Source: Acidobacteriota bacterium (GTDB lineage Bacteria; Acidobacteriota; Thermoanaerobaculia; Multivoradales; JAHEKO01). From it: a DNA stretch of 57,351 bases. The stretch covers positions 1 through 57,351 of the forward strand of contig JADFQD010000005.1 in NCBI GenBank assembly GCA_022561975.1. The letters are read 5' to 3'. The notes under the pieces are model-generated. The model was not told where the DNA came from, did no database searches, and saw only the letters and a list, made by a program, of their open reading frames with translations. Both the position numbers and the translations under genes were made by a program. This document shows positions 1 through 8,841 of this stretch, in pieces (the first letter of the stretch is position 1; each line of letters begins with the position of its first letter).

Positions 1-4
1 TGAA

Positions 5-98
5 GGGGACACAGTACGTAATGTCGGGTGATCTCCGGACCAGCGGGTTCGGCTGCGGGGTTCGCCGATCATTCGCGAACATCACGTATTGTGTCCCC
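5..98. repeat. REP/MITE-like inverted-repeat element
   Basis: The left arm GGGGACACAGTACGTAATGT (from base 5) and the reverse complement of the right arm GGGGACACAATACGTGATGT (ending at base 98) match at 18 of 20 positions. Partial complementarity continues inwards (TGATC...GATCA). The element lies immediately downstream of the ABC exporter stop codon and contains no convincing gene. The form is that of a REP or palindromic miniature element of the kind mobilised by RAYT (IS200-like) transposases; that assignment is inference, since no such transposase is in the window. Confidence 0.7.
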
Positions 99-102
99 GA
101 TT

Positions 103-1842
103 CTAAACCGCGGCCAGCTCATCTTCGAGCTGCTGACGGCGCGCGAGATCGGCGTAGACACCGCCTTGGCGGATCAGCTCGCCGTGACCTCCGCGCTCGA
201 CGATGCGGCCGCGGTCGAGCACGATGATCTGATCCGCCGCGCGCACCGCCGAGATCCGATGCGAAACCACAAAAACGGTCCTGCCCAGAAACACCCGCCT
301 GAGGTTGCGCAGAATCCTCTCCTCGGTGTCGGCATCGACCGCGGAGAGACAGTCGTCAAGGAGCAAAATCCGAGGCTCTCGAATCAGCGCTCGCGCCAGG
401 GCGACGCGCTGTTTCTGGCCACCCGAAAGGGTTATACCCCGCTCCCCGACCACGGTTTCGAGTCCCCTCGGAAAGGACTCGAGATCTGCCGACAGGCCCG
501 CGACCTCGGCCGCTCGCTCGATTGCACTCCGCTCGGGCTGGAAGGCCCCAAACGCGATGTTCTCGGCAATCGTCGTCGAGAACAGAAACGCCTCCTGCGG
601 AACCACGGCGATCGCCGCGCGGAGAGAGTGCAAGGGCAGCGAGCGCACATCCAGCTCGTCGATGAACACGCTCTCAGCCGGCGGGTCCAGCAATCGGGGG
701 ATCAGTGACAACAGCGTGCTCTTACCGCTTCCGGTGCGCCCGACAAGGCCGAGAGTCTCTCCGGCGGCCACGGTCAGATCGATCCCCTCGAGAGCCGGAT
801 CAGCGCTTTCGGGGTAGCTGAAGTCCAAGCCGGTCACGCGGACCGCGCCGCTGACCTCGCCGACCGCTGCCCCGGAGCCATCGCGTATCTCGGGCTCGGT
901 TTCTTTGATTTCCTCGATCCGGCGCAGAGATGCCGTTCCACGCTGCACCAGGTTGACCACCCAGCCGACCGCAATCATCGGCCAAACCAGCTTGGAGAGG
1001 AAGAAGTTGAAACTCACGAACTCGCCGACAGTGATCTCGCCCTTCGAGACCAAAGTGCCGCCGAACCACAGCATCGCGACGAAGCCGAGCCCGGTCAGCA
1101 GCTGGAGCAGTGGACGAAACGCGGCCGACCACCGGATCAGCCGGTTGTTGCGACGGACGTACTCCGAGTTTGTCAGAGCGAACCTCTCGACCTCTGACCC
1201 CTCGCGGGCATGCGCCCGAACCACCCGCGCCCCGGTCACGCTCTCGTGAACCCGCGACGAGAGCGCCGAGAACTGCTCCTGAACCTGACCGAAGAGACCA
1301 TGGATTCTGTGGCCAAGAAACTGGGTGACCAATGCGATCAGCGGCATCATCGCGAGCGAGAGAAAGGTGAGTTGCCAGTGGATCCTTGCCATGAAGAAGA
1401 GGGCGCCGGACGCGGTGAGCACTGTGCTCGTCGAGTACATGATCGCCGGGCCGCAGAGCTGGCGCACGGCCTCGAGATCGTTGGTCGCCCTCGCCATCAG
1501 GTCGCCGGTGTGGTGCCGCTGATAGAACGCCAGCGGCATCCTCTCGAGATGCTCGAAGTACTCATTGCGGAGGTCGTACTCGATCTGCCGGCTCACCGAG
1601 ACCAGAATCAGCCGCTGGCCGAAGCTGAAGACGCCTTGGACCGCCGTCACCGCGACCAGCAATAGGCCATAGATCAGCAGAGTCGCTGACGAAGCCTGCC
1701 CAACCAAGGCGTCGACCGCGCGGCCCACGATCAAGGGGCCAAAAAGCCCGGCAAGGACCGCGGCCGCGATGCAGGCAATGCCCCCGAGAAGCTGTAGCGA
1801 ATAGGGGCGAAAGTAGGGACCCAGCCGGCGCAGTGCTTTCAT
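103..1842 (-). CDS. ABC exporter half-transporter (MdlA-like), permease fused to ATPase
   Basis: A 579-residue half-transporter. An N-terminal six-helix exporter membrane domain (about residues 1-310) is followed by a nucleotide-binding domain with Walker A GRTGSGKST, signature LSGGQKQR, Walker B ILLLDD and H-loop SHR. The residue after the Walker B aspartate is Asp rather than the catalytic Glu (LLLDDCLSAVD), as in E. coli MdlA, which suggests a degenerate site that works in a heterodimer. The ATG at 1842 is chosen because it overlaps the trmB stop by 4 bp and precedes the first helix; the longer ORF in the track only shadows trmB. It is the last gene of the tmk-holB-manC-trmB operon. The substrate is unknown; a lipid or drug is possible. 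The second exporter half at 8966-10819 is a candidate partner. Confidence 0.9.
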   Translation of the reverse strand: MKALRRLGPYFRPYSLQLLGGIACIAAAVLAGLFGPLIVGRAVDALVGQASSATLLIYGLLLVAVTAVQGVFSFGQRLILVSVSRQIEYDLRNEYFEHLERMPLAFYQRHHTGDLMARATNDLEAVRQLCGPAIMYSTSTVLTASGALFFMARIHWQLTFLSLAMMPLIALVTQFLGHRIHGLFGQVQEQFSALSSRVHESVTGARVVRAHAREGSEVERFALTNSEYVRRNNRLIRWSAAFRPLLQLLTGLGFVAMLWFGGTLVSKGEITVGEFVSFNFFLSKLVWPMIAVGWVVNLVQRGTASLRRIEEIKETEPEIRDGSGAAVGEVSGAVRVTGLDFSYPESADPALEGIDLTVAAGETLGLVGRTGSGKSTLLSLIPRLLDPPAESVFIDELDVRSLPLHSLRAAIAVVPQEAFLFSTTIAENIAFGAFQPERSAIERAAEVAGLSADLESFPRGLETVVGERGITLSGGQKQRVALARALIREPRILLLDDCLSAVDADTEERILRNLRRVFLGRTVFVVSHRISAVRAADQIIVLDRGRIVERGGHGELIRQGGVYADLARRQQLEDELAAV

Positions 1843-2567
1843 CCGTCGCTCTTCACTATCCGCGACACCGACTCGGGCGGCTCGGGCGGCTTCGTGGTAG
1901 CAGCCACGACGCCACGACCGCCGAGAGGATGAAACAGGTTCTCGCACGACGCGACTCGGGCCTCGAAGCGCAAGATCTCCCGACCTTCCCGGTGGTACTT
2001 GTCCTCGTAGTGGGTTCTTGCCCGCCCTCCCCAGAGGTCTGCGGCGGTCTCGACTTTCAAAGCCGGGTGCGCTCGCAGCAACTCGCCCACCAGCTTTCCG
2101 TAGTCGAGGAAATCGGTCGCGAAGCTGAGCACCCCGCCCGGATGCAACAGACGCAGCACAAGATCCAGCGACTCGGGATCGAAGAGTCGCCGCTCGTGGT
2201 GACGGCTCTTGGGCCAAGGATCCGGAAAGTAAACGTGAACCGACCGCGCGAAGGAAGCGGGCAGTACGGCGGCCAGGAGATAGCGCGCCTCTCCGCGCAG
2301 GAGCACGAGGTTGTCCAAATGATCGCCCGCGGCCCGGTCTCGGACGTGGCGATAGTACTTCGACACCACTTCGATCCCCAGAAAGCCACACGCCGGATTG
2401 GCCCGTGCCTGCTCGAGTAGGAACCTCCCCTTGCCGAAGCCGATCTCGACCTCCCAGTCACGCACGGGCTCGGTCACCTGAGCCAGCAGATCGGGTAGCT
2501 CGAGCGGAACATCCAGCTCCGCCAGTAGCTGCTCGCGGCCGGCGACGGCAATTCGGACGGGAAGCAC
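1839..2567 (-). CDS. trmB: tRNA (guanine-N7-)-methyltransferase
   Basis: TrmB methylates G46 in the variable loop of tRNA using S-adenosylmethionine. The protein shows the SAM-binding EIGFGKGRFLLEQA segment, the class-typical YFPDPWPKSRHHERRL motif in the middle and a THYEDKY segment near the C terminus, which is the usual TrmB layout. Length is 242 residues with the GTG start chosen here, 13 bp after the manC stop; a TTG at 2612 would add 15 residues but overlap manC. Its stop overlaps the ABC exporter start by 4 bp (ATGA), so the two are probably translationally coupled. Confidence 0.93.
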   Translation of the reverse strand: MLPVRIAVAGREQLLAELDVPLELPDLLAQVTEPVRDWEVEIGFGKGRFLLEQARANPACGFLGIEVVSKYYRHVRDRAAGDHLDNLVLLRGEARYLLAAVLPASFARSVHVYFPDPWPKSRHHERRLFDPESLDLVLRLLHPGGVLSFATDFLDYGKLVGELLRAHPALKVETAADLWGGRARTHYEDKYHREGREILRFEARVASCENLFHPLGGRGVVAATTKPPEPPESVSRIVKSDG

Positions 2568-2580
2568 TCGCTCGATCCGG

Positions 2581-3636
2581 CTACAGGAGGTCCTCGGACT
2601 CACCGCGAGCAAGAAGATCGACTAGTTCCTTGATTTTTTCAGTCTGTTCTTTCGAGACCACGAGCACCACATCGCCGGTGCGAATTACCACCAAGCCCGA
2701 AACTCCGACCGCCGCGATCGTGCCTTCGTCCGCCAGCAAGAGGTTGTCGCGAGCATCCAAGGTCACGACCCGCCCACGGGTGGCATTGCCGGCGGAGTCG
2801 GCCTCCATGATCTCGGCCAGGGCTGCCCACGAGCCCAGATCGCTCCATTCACAGTCGAGCGGAAGCGTGGCCAGGTCTCGGCACTTCTCCATCACGGCAA
2901 AGTCGATCGAAATCTTCGGCAGCCGGCCATAGTTACGATCCAAATCACCCGGCTGCTCCCGAATCTTCGCCAGCCCGTCGCTGAGCTCCGGCTCATGCTC
3001 GGAGATCAGCTCCAGGAGGCGCCCGCCGCGAAAAACGAAAATCCCAGCATTCCAAAGATGGTTGCCACTCTCGAGATAGCGCTCCGCCGTCTCGAGATCG
3101 GGCTTCTCCTTGAACGCCGCAACGCGCCTGACGCCGAGGTTCGCGTCCTCTACCTCGCCCAACTCGAGGTAGCCGAATCCCGGCTCCGCCCAGCGCGGCA
3201 AGACCCCGAGCGTCATGACCCGATCCCGAGTTCGCACGAACTCCGCGGCCAAGGAAAGTGTGGCTCGAAAACTCGATTCGTCCCGAACCCGGTGATCGGC
3301 GGGAAGTACCGCGACGACGTCGTCTCGCGCTTCCATCCGATCCAATGACCACGCGATCGCGGGCGCGGTGTCCCGGCCTTCGGGCTCGGCCAGAATCTGA
3401 TCGGTCGGCACCTCGGGCAGCTGTTCGCTCACCTGCTCGGCGAGTGCACGAGTCGTGCACACCCAAATATCGGCGGACGCGACCAGCGGCTCGAGACGGC
3501 GCACGGTGCGAGCCAACAGGCTCTCGTCGCCGTCCAGGACCAGCAACTGCTTCGGGCGCCGGGCTCGACTCAGCGGCCAGAAACGAGTGCCGCTTCCTCC
3601 CGCGAGGATCAAGGCCTTGAGGACGGGTTCGCTCAT
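2581..3636 (-). CDS. manC: mannose-1-phosphate guanylyltransferase (GDP-mannose pyrophosphorylase)
   Basis: Makes GDP-mannose from mannose-1-phosphate and GTP, feeding surface polysaccharide or glycan synthesis. The nucleotidyltransferase signature GGSGTRFWPLSR followed by PKQLL is at residues 11-30, and LPADHRV and ENHLWNAGIF-like sugar-binding segments follow. At 351 residues it is the single-domain form without the C-terminal cupin isomerase domain of bifunctional ManC/AlgA proteins. The ATG at 3636 overlaps the holB stop by 4 bp; the much longer ORF in the track is an upstream artefact lying over holB. The symbol is by family, since a related sugar-1-phosphate substrate cannot be excluded. 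Confidence 0.9.
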   Translation of the reverse strand: MSEPVLKALILAGGSGTRFWPLSRARRPKQLLVLDGDESLLARTVRRLEPLVASADIWVCTTRALAEQVSEQLPEVPTDQILAEPEGRDTAPAIAWSLDRMEARDDVVAVLPADHRVRDESSFRATLSLAAEFVRTRDRVMTLGVLPRWAEPGFGYLELGEVEDANLGVRRVAAFKEKPDLETAERYLESGNHLWNAGIFVFRGGRLLELISEHEPELSDGLAKIREQPGDLDRNYGRLPKISIDFAVMEKCRDLATLPLDCEWSDLGSWAALAEIMEADSAGNATRGRVVTLDARDNLLLADEGTIAAVGVSGLVVIRTGDVVLVVSKEQTEKIKELVDLLARGESEDLL

Positions 3637-4514
3637 GGGGCGCAGCTGCGGGTCTCGGGCAGTGCTGCCAACCTGCGGCTCACGCAGCCCTCGAGAATCC
3701 GATCCGCTGGAATGCCGCGCAGGCGGAGTCTGGGCGCCTCCAACAGATCCGATGCCAGCGCCAACAGTGCCCGGCGGTTGCTCTGACTCGGCTGCGAGTT
3801 GGCGTAGTCGAGAACTGCGGCGGCCGCATGCTCCCACGGAGCTCGCGCGCGCGCATCGTCCCATTGCCCGGACGCCTTGAGGGCCCCGGCGGCAGCCAGC
3901 AGCTCCCCCGAATGGCGGCATTGGAGATAGCTTTCCAGCGCGCGCCCAAAGCCCTCCGCTGTTTTCATCAGCTCCGTTCCTCGAGGCCGCGGGCCGGTGC
4001 CGAGAAAGAGCGCCAAGGAGCGGCTCCGCAAGGTCGGCAGGAGGTCGAATTGGGACGGTGCGAGCAGAAAGAAATGCCGCGAGGTCTTGCCGGGCGGTTC
4101 CTCGAGAACTTTGAGCAAGGCGTTGGCCGCCTCGCCGCTGAGGGTCTCCGCGCTGGCGATCACGAACACCTGGCCGCAGGCCTCGAACGGCGTGACCTGA
4201 GCGCTACGAAGAAGTGCCTTGGTCGCATCCACCGAAGTCACGGTTTTCAGATCGCGCTCGAGGACAAGGAAATCCGGATGAAAGGCATCGCTTTTCCTGT
4301 CCGGCCAGACGATCCTCTTGCAGTGCCGACACTTGCCGCAGGGACGCCGGGAGGCTTCGACGGCTTCGACGGTTTCGGGGCCAGCGTCGCACAACAGGCA
4401 CCTGGCAAGTGTCAGCACCGCTTCGCGCCGGGTTTCCTCTGTACCGCCATGCAGGATCAAGGACGGATAGAGCCGGCCGATCCGGGCGAGGCCGAGCGTC
4501 GCCTCGAGATTCAT
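3633..4514 (-). CDS. holB: DNA polymerase III subunit delta' (clamp loader)
   Basis: A 293-residue AAA+ clamp-loader subunit. It carries a degenerate P-loop (LHGGTEETRREAV), a four-cysteine zinc module (CLLC ... CGKCRHC), the VFVIASAETLSGEAANALLK sensor segment and LEEPP, all typical of delta'. The lack of a proper Walker A fits delta', which does not hydrolyse ATP, rather than tau/gamma. It overlaps tmk upstream and manC downstream by 4 bp each, and tmk-holB adjacency is widespread in bacteria, which supports the call. Confidence 0.92.
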   Translation of the reverse strand: MNLEATLGLARIGRLYPSLILHGGTEETRREAVLTLARCLLCDAGPETVEAVEASRRPCGKCRHCKRIVWPDRKSDAFHPDFLVLERDLKTVTSVDATKALLRSAQVTPFEACGQVFVIASAETLSGEAANALLKVLEEPPGKTSRHFFLLAPSQFDLLPTLRSRSLALFLGTGPRPRGTELMKTAEGFGRALESYLQCRHSGELLAAAGALKASGQWDDARARAPWEHAAAAVLDYANSQPSQSNRRALLALASDLLEAPRLRLRGIPADRILEGCVSRRLAALPETRSCAP

Positions 4515-5209
4515 CCGCCGGCTCCGCTGGCTCCGCTGGATCCCGCGGCTTCTATGAACTCTTCCAAAACGTCCGCCAACGCATTACGAACCTGGACTTC
4601 GGTCTCGAGCTCCGAGCCGCTCGAGTCGATCATCCTGAATCGATCCGGCTCCCGAGCGGCAGCTTCCAGATAGCCTTGACGCACTCTCGAATAGAACGCC
4701 AGATCTTCCGCGTCCAGACGGTCGACTCCACCCGGCTTCGTCTGCCGGACCTGTCCCTGCCCGCGCTCCCGAGCCAACTCGGGGGGGAGGTCGAACAGAA
4801 GCGTCCGGTCGGGCACTCGCTCGCCGGTCGCGAGCGCGTCGGCGCTGCGAAGCAGCTCGAGGGGCACACCGCGTCCGAAGCCTTGATAGGCAAATGTCGA
4901 ATCCGTGAAGCGGTCACAGAGAACCACGGTGCCACGAGCAATCGCCGGCTCGATAACTTCGAGCAGATGCTGCCTGCGACTGGCAAACACCATCAGGGTC
5001 TCGACGGTGCCGTCCAGCGCACCCCTGCTGGGATCCAAAAACAACGACCGAATGGCGTCACCGAGCGGAGTTCCTCCAGGCTCGTGGGTAGCAAGTACCG
5101 ATGCTCCCACCTCTTCGAACCACCCTCGTGCGGTGCTCAGATGAGTCGATTTGCCGCTGCCATCCAAGCCTTCGAAGGTCACAAAGCGAGTCGTCACGCT
5201 GGAAAACAT
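4511..5209 (-). CDS. tmk: thymidylate kinase
   Basis: Phosphorylates dTMP to dTDP. The N terminus carries the P-loop GLDGSGKST, followed by HEPGGTPLG and the CDRFTDSTFAYQG segment (DR motif with the substrate-binding TFAYQG), and a VRQ lid-like region. The ATG at 5209 gives 232 residues and the normal short N terminus; a GTG nine bases upstream is possible. It is the first gene of the five-gene minus-strand operon and diverges from pntAA, with a 100-bp intergenic region that should hold both promoters. The C terminus ends in a low-complexity SSGASGAGG tail. Confidence 0.95.
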   Translation of the reverse strand: MFSSVTTRFVTFEGLDGSGKSTHLSTARGWFEEVGASVLATHEPGGTPLGDAIRSLFLDPSRGALDGTVETLMVFASRRQHLLEVIEPAIARGTVVLCDRFTDSTFAYQGFGRGVPLELLRSADALATGERVPDRTLLFDLPPELARERGQGQVRQTKPGGVDRLDAEDLAFYSRVRQGYLEAAAREPDRFRMIDSSGSELETEVQVRNALADVLEEFIEAAGSSGASGAGG

Positions 5210-5309
5210 AGCACGCACGATCCACCCGTTTTAGATGTCGGCCGGGCCCCTGCCTGGGTGGGTTGACAGAGTGGTCCAGTTTGATGAGGATTCGTTCGGA
5301 ATCCCAACA

Positions 5310-6443
5310 ATGAAGTTTCTCATCCCGCTAGAGCGCCACCCTGCCGAGCGGCGGGTCGCGGCAACTCCCGAGACCATCAAGCGTCTTCTGGAACGGGGGC
5401 ACTCCGCCGTGGTCGAGTCGGGCGCCGGTAAGGCCGCGTCGTTTCCCGACTCGGCGATGAGAGAAGCTGGAGCGGAGATCGTCCAGGAGATCTCCTGGTC
5501 GGGCACCGAGGCATTACTCAGAGTCGGGCCCCTGACATCGGATGATGTCGACAAGCTACCGGAAGGGTGCCTGGTCATCGGCCTCCTCGATCCCTACATG
5601 CATCTCGAAGCGGTCGCGCGTCTGGCCGAACGACGGGTGACGTCGTTCGCTCTCGAACTGCTGCCCCGGATTACGCGCGCGCAAACCATGGACGCGCTCT
5701 CCTCCCAAGCCTCGATCGGCGGCTACAAGGCCGTGGTGCTTGCGGCCACCAAGCTCGGGCGATATTTTCCGCTGCTCATGACCGCGGCCGGAACCGTGCC
5801 ACCGGCGAAGGTCGTGATCATCGGCGCGGGTGTTGCCGGCCTGCAAGCGCTCGCGACCGCGAAGCGCTTGGGGGCCGTGGTCGAGGTGTCGGACATCCGG
5901 CCGGCGGTCAAAGAGCAGGTCGAGTCACTGGGCGGCAGGTACATCGAAGCCCCTCAAACCGAGGCCGCCGAAGACCAAGGCGGCTACGCCAAAGAAATGG
6001 ACGAGGACTTCCTGGCCCGCCAGCGGGCACGTCTCGCCAAGCATATCGCGGCCGCCGACGTGGTCATCACGACCGCTCAGGTGCCAGGCAGGCCGGCACC
6101 CAGAATCGTCAGCCGCGAAATGATCGAGGGCATGAAGCCCGGATCGGTGGTCATCGATTTGGCGGCCCCCAGCGGCGGCAACTGCGAATTGACCCGAAGC
6201 GGCGAAGATGTGGTTCACAACGACGTGCTGATTCTCGGACCTGCGAATCTGCCTGCCACCATGGCTCACGATGCCAGCACACTCTACGCTCGAAACGTTC
6301 TTGCTCTGATCGAGCACATTGCGCCCGAGGGTAGGCTGACCATCGACCCGGCGGACGACGTGCAGAGCGGCGCCCTGCTCACCCACGACGGCGAGGTCAT
6401 CAACCCGGCCGTGAAGAAGGCTTTGCTCGAGAGAGGAGACTAA
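5310..6443 (+). CDS. pntAA: NAD(P) transhydrogenase subunit alpha part 1
   Basis: The NAD(H)-binding domain I subunit of the membrane proton-translocating transhydrogenase, which couples hydride transfer from NADH to NADP+ with the proton gradient. Evidence: N-terminal MKFLIPLER (alanine dehydrogenase/PNT N-terminal fold), the Rossmann motif GAGVAGLQALATAKRLGA near residue 175, and the RQxR-type loop preceding it (QASIGGYKAVVLAA). The length of 377 residues is right for the split three-subunit form. The ATG at 5310 is preferred to upstream starts because it begins directly at the conserved domain. The next gene starts directly after its stop codon. Confidence 0.95.
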   Translation: MKFLIPLERHPAERRVAATPETIKRLLERGHSAVVESGAGKAASFPDSAMREAGAEIVQEISWSGTEALLRVGPLTSDDVDKLPEGCLVIGLLDPYMHLEAVARLAERRVTSFALELLPRITRAQTMDALSSQASIGGYKAVVLAATKLGRYFPLLMTAAGTVPPAKVVIIGAGVAGLQALATAKRLGAVVEVSDIRPAVKEQVESLGGRYIEAPQTEAAEDQGGYAKEMDEDFLARQRARLAKHIAAADVVITTAQVPGRPAPRIVSREMIEGMKPGSVVIDLAAPSGGNCELTRSGEDVVHNDVLILGPANLPATMAHDASTLYARNVLALIEHIAPEGRLTIDPADDVQSGALLTHDGEVINPAVKKALLERGD

Positions 6444-6737
6444 ATGGGCGAATTACTGATCGGCCTCTACGTGTTCGTGCTCGCTATCTTCGTCGGGTTC
6501 GAGATCATCACCAAGATTCCACCGACGCTCCACACGCCGTTGATGTCCGGAGCCAACGCGATTTCCGGGATCACCGTGTTGGGAGCCCTGCAGGCCGCTC
6601 GGGCGGGCTCCACCGAGTTGTCGAGTCTGCTCGCATTCGGCGCCATTGTTCTCGCCTCCATCAACGTGGTCGGCGGCTTCCTGGTCACCGATCGCATGCT
6701 CGCCATGTTCAGCGGCAAGAAGAAGAAGAACAAGTGA
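6444..6737 (+). CDS. pntAB: NAD(P) transhydrogenase subunit alpha part 2
   Basis: A 97-residue membrane protein with about three hydrophobic segments, containing the conserved TPLMSGANAISGI loop and FLVTDRML ending. It is the small membrane piece of domain II of the split transhydrogenase. It ends in a lysine-rich tail (GKKKKNK). The start lies immediately after the pntAA stop, and its 3' end overlaps the GTG start of pntB by 4 bp, so the three subunits are likely made in stoichiometry from one message. Confidence 0.95.
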   Translation: MGELLIGLYVFVLAIFVGFEIITKIPPTLHTPLMSGANAISGITVLGALQAARAGSTELSSLLAFGAIVLASINVVGGFLVTDRMLAMFSGKKKKNK

Positions 6738-8155
6738 GCGCCATGGTGTCCGCGAACGTCATTGCGCTGCTCTACCTGCTCTCGGCGGTGCTTTTCATCT
6801 TCGGCCTCAAGGGCCTGACGGGTATTCGTAGCGCGCGTCGAGGCAACGCTCTCGCCGCGCTCGCGATGCTGCTGGCAGGCATCACCACGCTGGTCGATAT
6901 CGGCAAGGCCGACTATCGTTGGATTGTAGCCGGACTCGTGATCGGCGGCGGCATTGGAGCCTACGTAGCGCTCAAGATCGCGATGACCGCCATGCCGGAG
7001 ATGGTGGCTCTTTTCAACGGATTCGGCGGCGGCGCCTCGGCACTGGTCGCACTCTCGGTCATCTCACTCGCGATTCTGGAGGGTGGCGAACCACTGGGCG
7101 CCTCGGCCTCGATCAGCGGTTTTGTTTCGGTGCTGATTGGCGGCATAACGCTCACCGGCAGTCTCGTGGCTTTCGCCAAGTTGAGCGGCAAGCTCGGCGG
7201 CGCCCCGATCATCCTGCCGGGAAGACACTGGATCAACGGGTTCTTGGTTCTGACCACACTTGGCGCTGCCATCTACTTCTTGCTCTCGTCCGGCGCCGAC
7301 GCCACCGCCCTGGTCACCAGCTTTCTGGTAGCGACCGCGTTGAGCCTGGCGCTCGGCGTGTTGCTGGTTATTCCGATCGGCGGCGCCGACATGCCGGTCG
7401 TGATCTCGCTGCTCAACTCTCTCTCCGGCCTCGCCGCCGCATCCACCGGCTTCGTGCTGTCGAACAATCTCTTGATCATCGGCGGCGCTCTGGTGGGCGC
7501 CTCCGGGCTCATCCTGACGCAGATCATGTGCGGCGCCATGAACCGGACTCTTCCCAACGTTCTGTTCGCGGGCTTCGGCGGTGTATCCGCAGCCAGCGAC
7601 AGCCGCGATTACCAGAACATCACGTCCTACGGGCCCGAGGAGGCGGCCATGGTCCTGGAGTCGGCGATGTCGGTCATCATCGTGCCCGGCTACGGTCTTG
7701 CCGTCGCCCAGGCGCAGCACGCGGCCAGAGAACTCGGCGATCTGCTCGAAGCGCGAGGCGCCAAGGTTGCCTACGCGATCCATCCAGTCGCCGGCCGGAT
7801 GCCGGGGCACATGAACGTCCTGCTCGCCGACGCGGACGTTCCCTACGAGAAGCTCTTTGAAATGTCCGCGATCAACTCCGAATTCAAAACTACGGACGTG
7901 GTCCTGGTCGTCGGCGCCAACGATGTGGTCAATCCCGCTGCCGAAACGGACCCCCAATCCCCGATCGCCGGCATGCCTATCCTCAAATGCTACGAAGCCC
8001 AAACGGTGTTGATGATCAAGCGCAGCCTCAGTCCAGGATTTGCCGGAATCAAGAACGCCCTGTTTGAGAACGACAACACGATGATGATTTTCGGCGACGC
8101 GAAGGTCGTCCTGCAAGGTCTCCTGGCCGAACTGAAAGAACTCGGCACCGCGTAG
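6734..8155 (+). CDS. pntB: NAD(P) transhydrogenase subunit beta
   Basis: A 473-residue subunit with about eight membrane helices (roughly residues 1-270) forming most of the proton channel and a C-terminal NADP(H)-binding domain III (GYGLAVAQAQHA, HPVAGRMPGHMNVLLADA, VVLVVGANDVVNPAA). The GTG start at 6734 overlaps pntAB; an in-frame ATG lies three codons on. The complete pntAA-pntAB-pntB set supports a working NADPH-generating transhydrogenase. Confidence 0.95.
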   Translation: MSAMVSANVIALLYLLSAVLFIFGLKGLTGIRSARRGNALAALAMLLAGITTLVDIGKADYRWIVAGLVIGGGIGAYVALKIAMTAMPEMVALFNGFGGGASALVALSVISLAILEGGEPLGASASISGFVSVLIGGITLTGSLVAFAKLSGKLGGAPIILPGRHWINGFLVLTTLGAAIYFLLSSGADATALVTSFLVATALSLALGVLLVIPIGGADMPVVISLLNSLSGLAAASTGFVLSNNLLIIGGALVGASGLILTQIMCGAMNRTLPNVLFAGFGGVSAASDSRDYQNITSYGPEEAAMVLESAMSVIIVPGYGLAVAQAQHAARELGDLLEARGAKVAYAIHPVAGRMPGHMNVLLADADVPYEKLFEMSAINSEFKTTDVVLVVGANDVVNPAAETDPQSPIAGMPILKCYEAQTVLMIKRSLSPGFAGIKNALFENDNTMMIFGDAKVVLQGLLAELKELGTA

Positions 8156-8225
8156 TCGCACGTGCGGAACGCAATCTCCCTACCCCGACTTCCGAGCCGT
8201 ACCGAGCCGTACCTGGAGCCAAAAA

Positions 8226-8807
8226 ATGAAGCCTAAGCCTCTTGTTTTCATAGCCCTGGCCACAACCATCATGCACTGTTCAGAAGTTCGCGAGACCGAA
8301 GTCGCCGAGCCGCTGCGAATCGAGAACGCAGACCTCGGTATCGCCATTGCCGCACTGCCGGAGCCGTTTTCGGTAGTCGAAGTCTCCGGACCGATCCTCG
8401 AGCTCACGGCCGCTGGAGAGGGGGGCTCGGGCACCGTGATCATCACCGCCGGCCCGGAGGAAGCTTTCGGAATCAATCTGGTCGCAGCGGTCAAAGAGCG
8501 CAAGGCGATCTTCGAGAGCGCGCCCGACGGTCATTATTTCGGCAATCGCGAACTTGGAACACCGCACGGCACCGCGTTCACGGCGCGCGGCGCCTACACC
8601 GGAGAATCCGGGCCGGTCGAAGAGACCTGGGTCTACTCCATCCACCCAGGCGCCAATCGACTCTTGACCATCACCTATACCTACCCTCCGGGTGAATCGG
8701 AAGTTCGCGTAAACCAGCTGCTTTTGCTGCTCGGCGAAATCGAGGGCCTGGCCGAGGCTGAGGGCGAGGGCGAGGGCTTCGAAAACCAGTCGGGAGGGGA
8801 CACCTAG
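8226..8807 (+). CDS. putative secreted lipoprotein of unknown function
   Basis: I do not recognise this 193-residue protein. It begins with a basic residue pair and a short hydrophobic stretch (LVFIALATTIMHC), where the cysteine at about residue 18 could be a lipobox, though a poor match. The rest is soluble and beta-rich in appearance, ending in an acidic glutamate/glycine run. A GGAG ribosome site lies 8 bases before the ATG. It follows pntB by 70 bp, with a tandem CGAGCCGTAC duplication in the gap. The stop codon lies inside a strong hairpin, so the gene ends right at that structure. Confidence 0.6.
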   Translation: MKPKPLVFIALATTIMHCSEVRETEVAEPLRIENADLGIAIAALPEPFSVVEVSGPILELTAAGEGGSGTVIITAGPEEAFGINLVAAVKERKAIFESAPDGHYFGNRELGTPHGTAFTARGAYTGESGPVEETWVYSIHPGANRLLTITYTYPPGESEVRVNQLLLLLGEIEGLAEAEGEGEGFENQSGGDT

Positions 8808-8820
8808 GAAAGGTGTCCCC
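8796..8820 (+). terminator. 10-bp perfect hairpin at the end of the lipoprotein gene
   Basis: GGGGACACCT-AGGAA-AGGTGTCCCC forms a perfect 10-bp stem with a 5-nt loop and contains the TAG stop of the preceding gene. No T-tract follows, so it is not a classic intrinsic terminator. It may stabilise the mRNA 3' end or be a REP-like fragment, since the arm shares GGGGACAC with the element at 5-98. Confidence 0.5.
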
Positions 8821-8841
8821 GAGGGCCCGGCGAGCGAAGCA

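Noticed and set aside
5263-5291. TTGACA upstream of pntAA as a sigma-70 promoter
   Set aside because: The 17-bp-spaced -10 would be GAGGAT, too weak to call a promoter from sequence alone.
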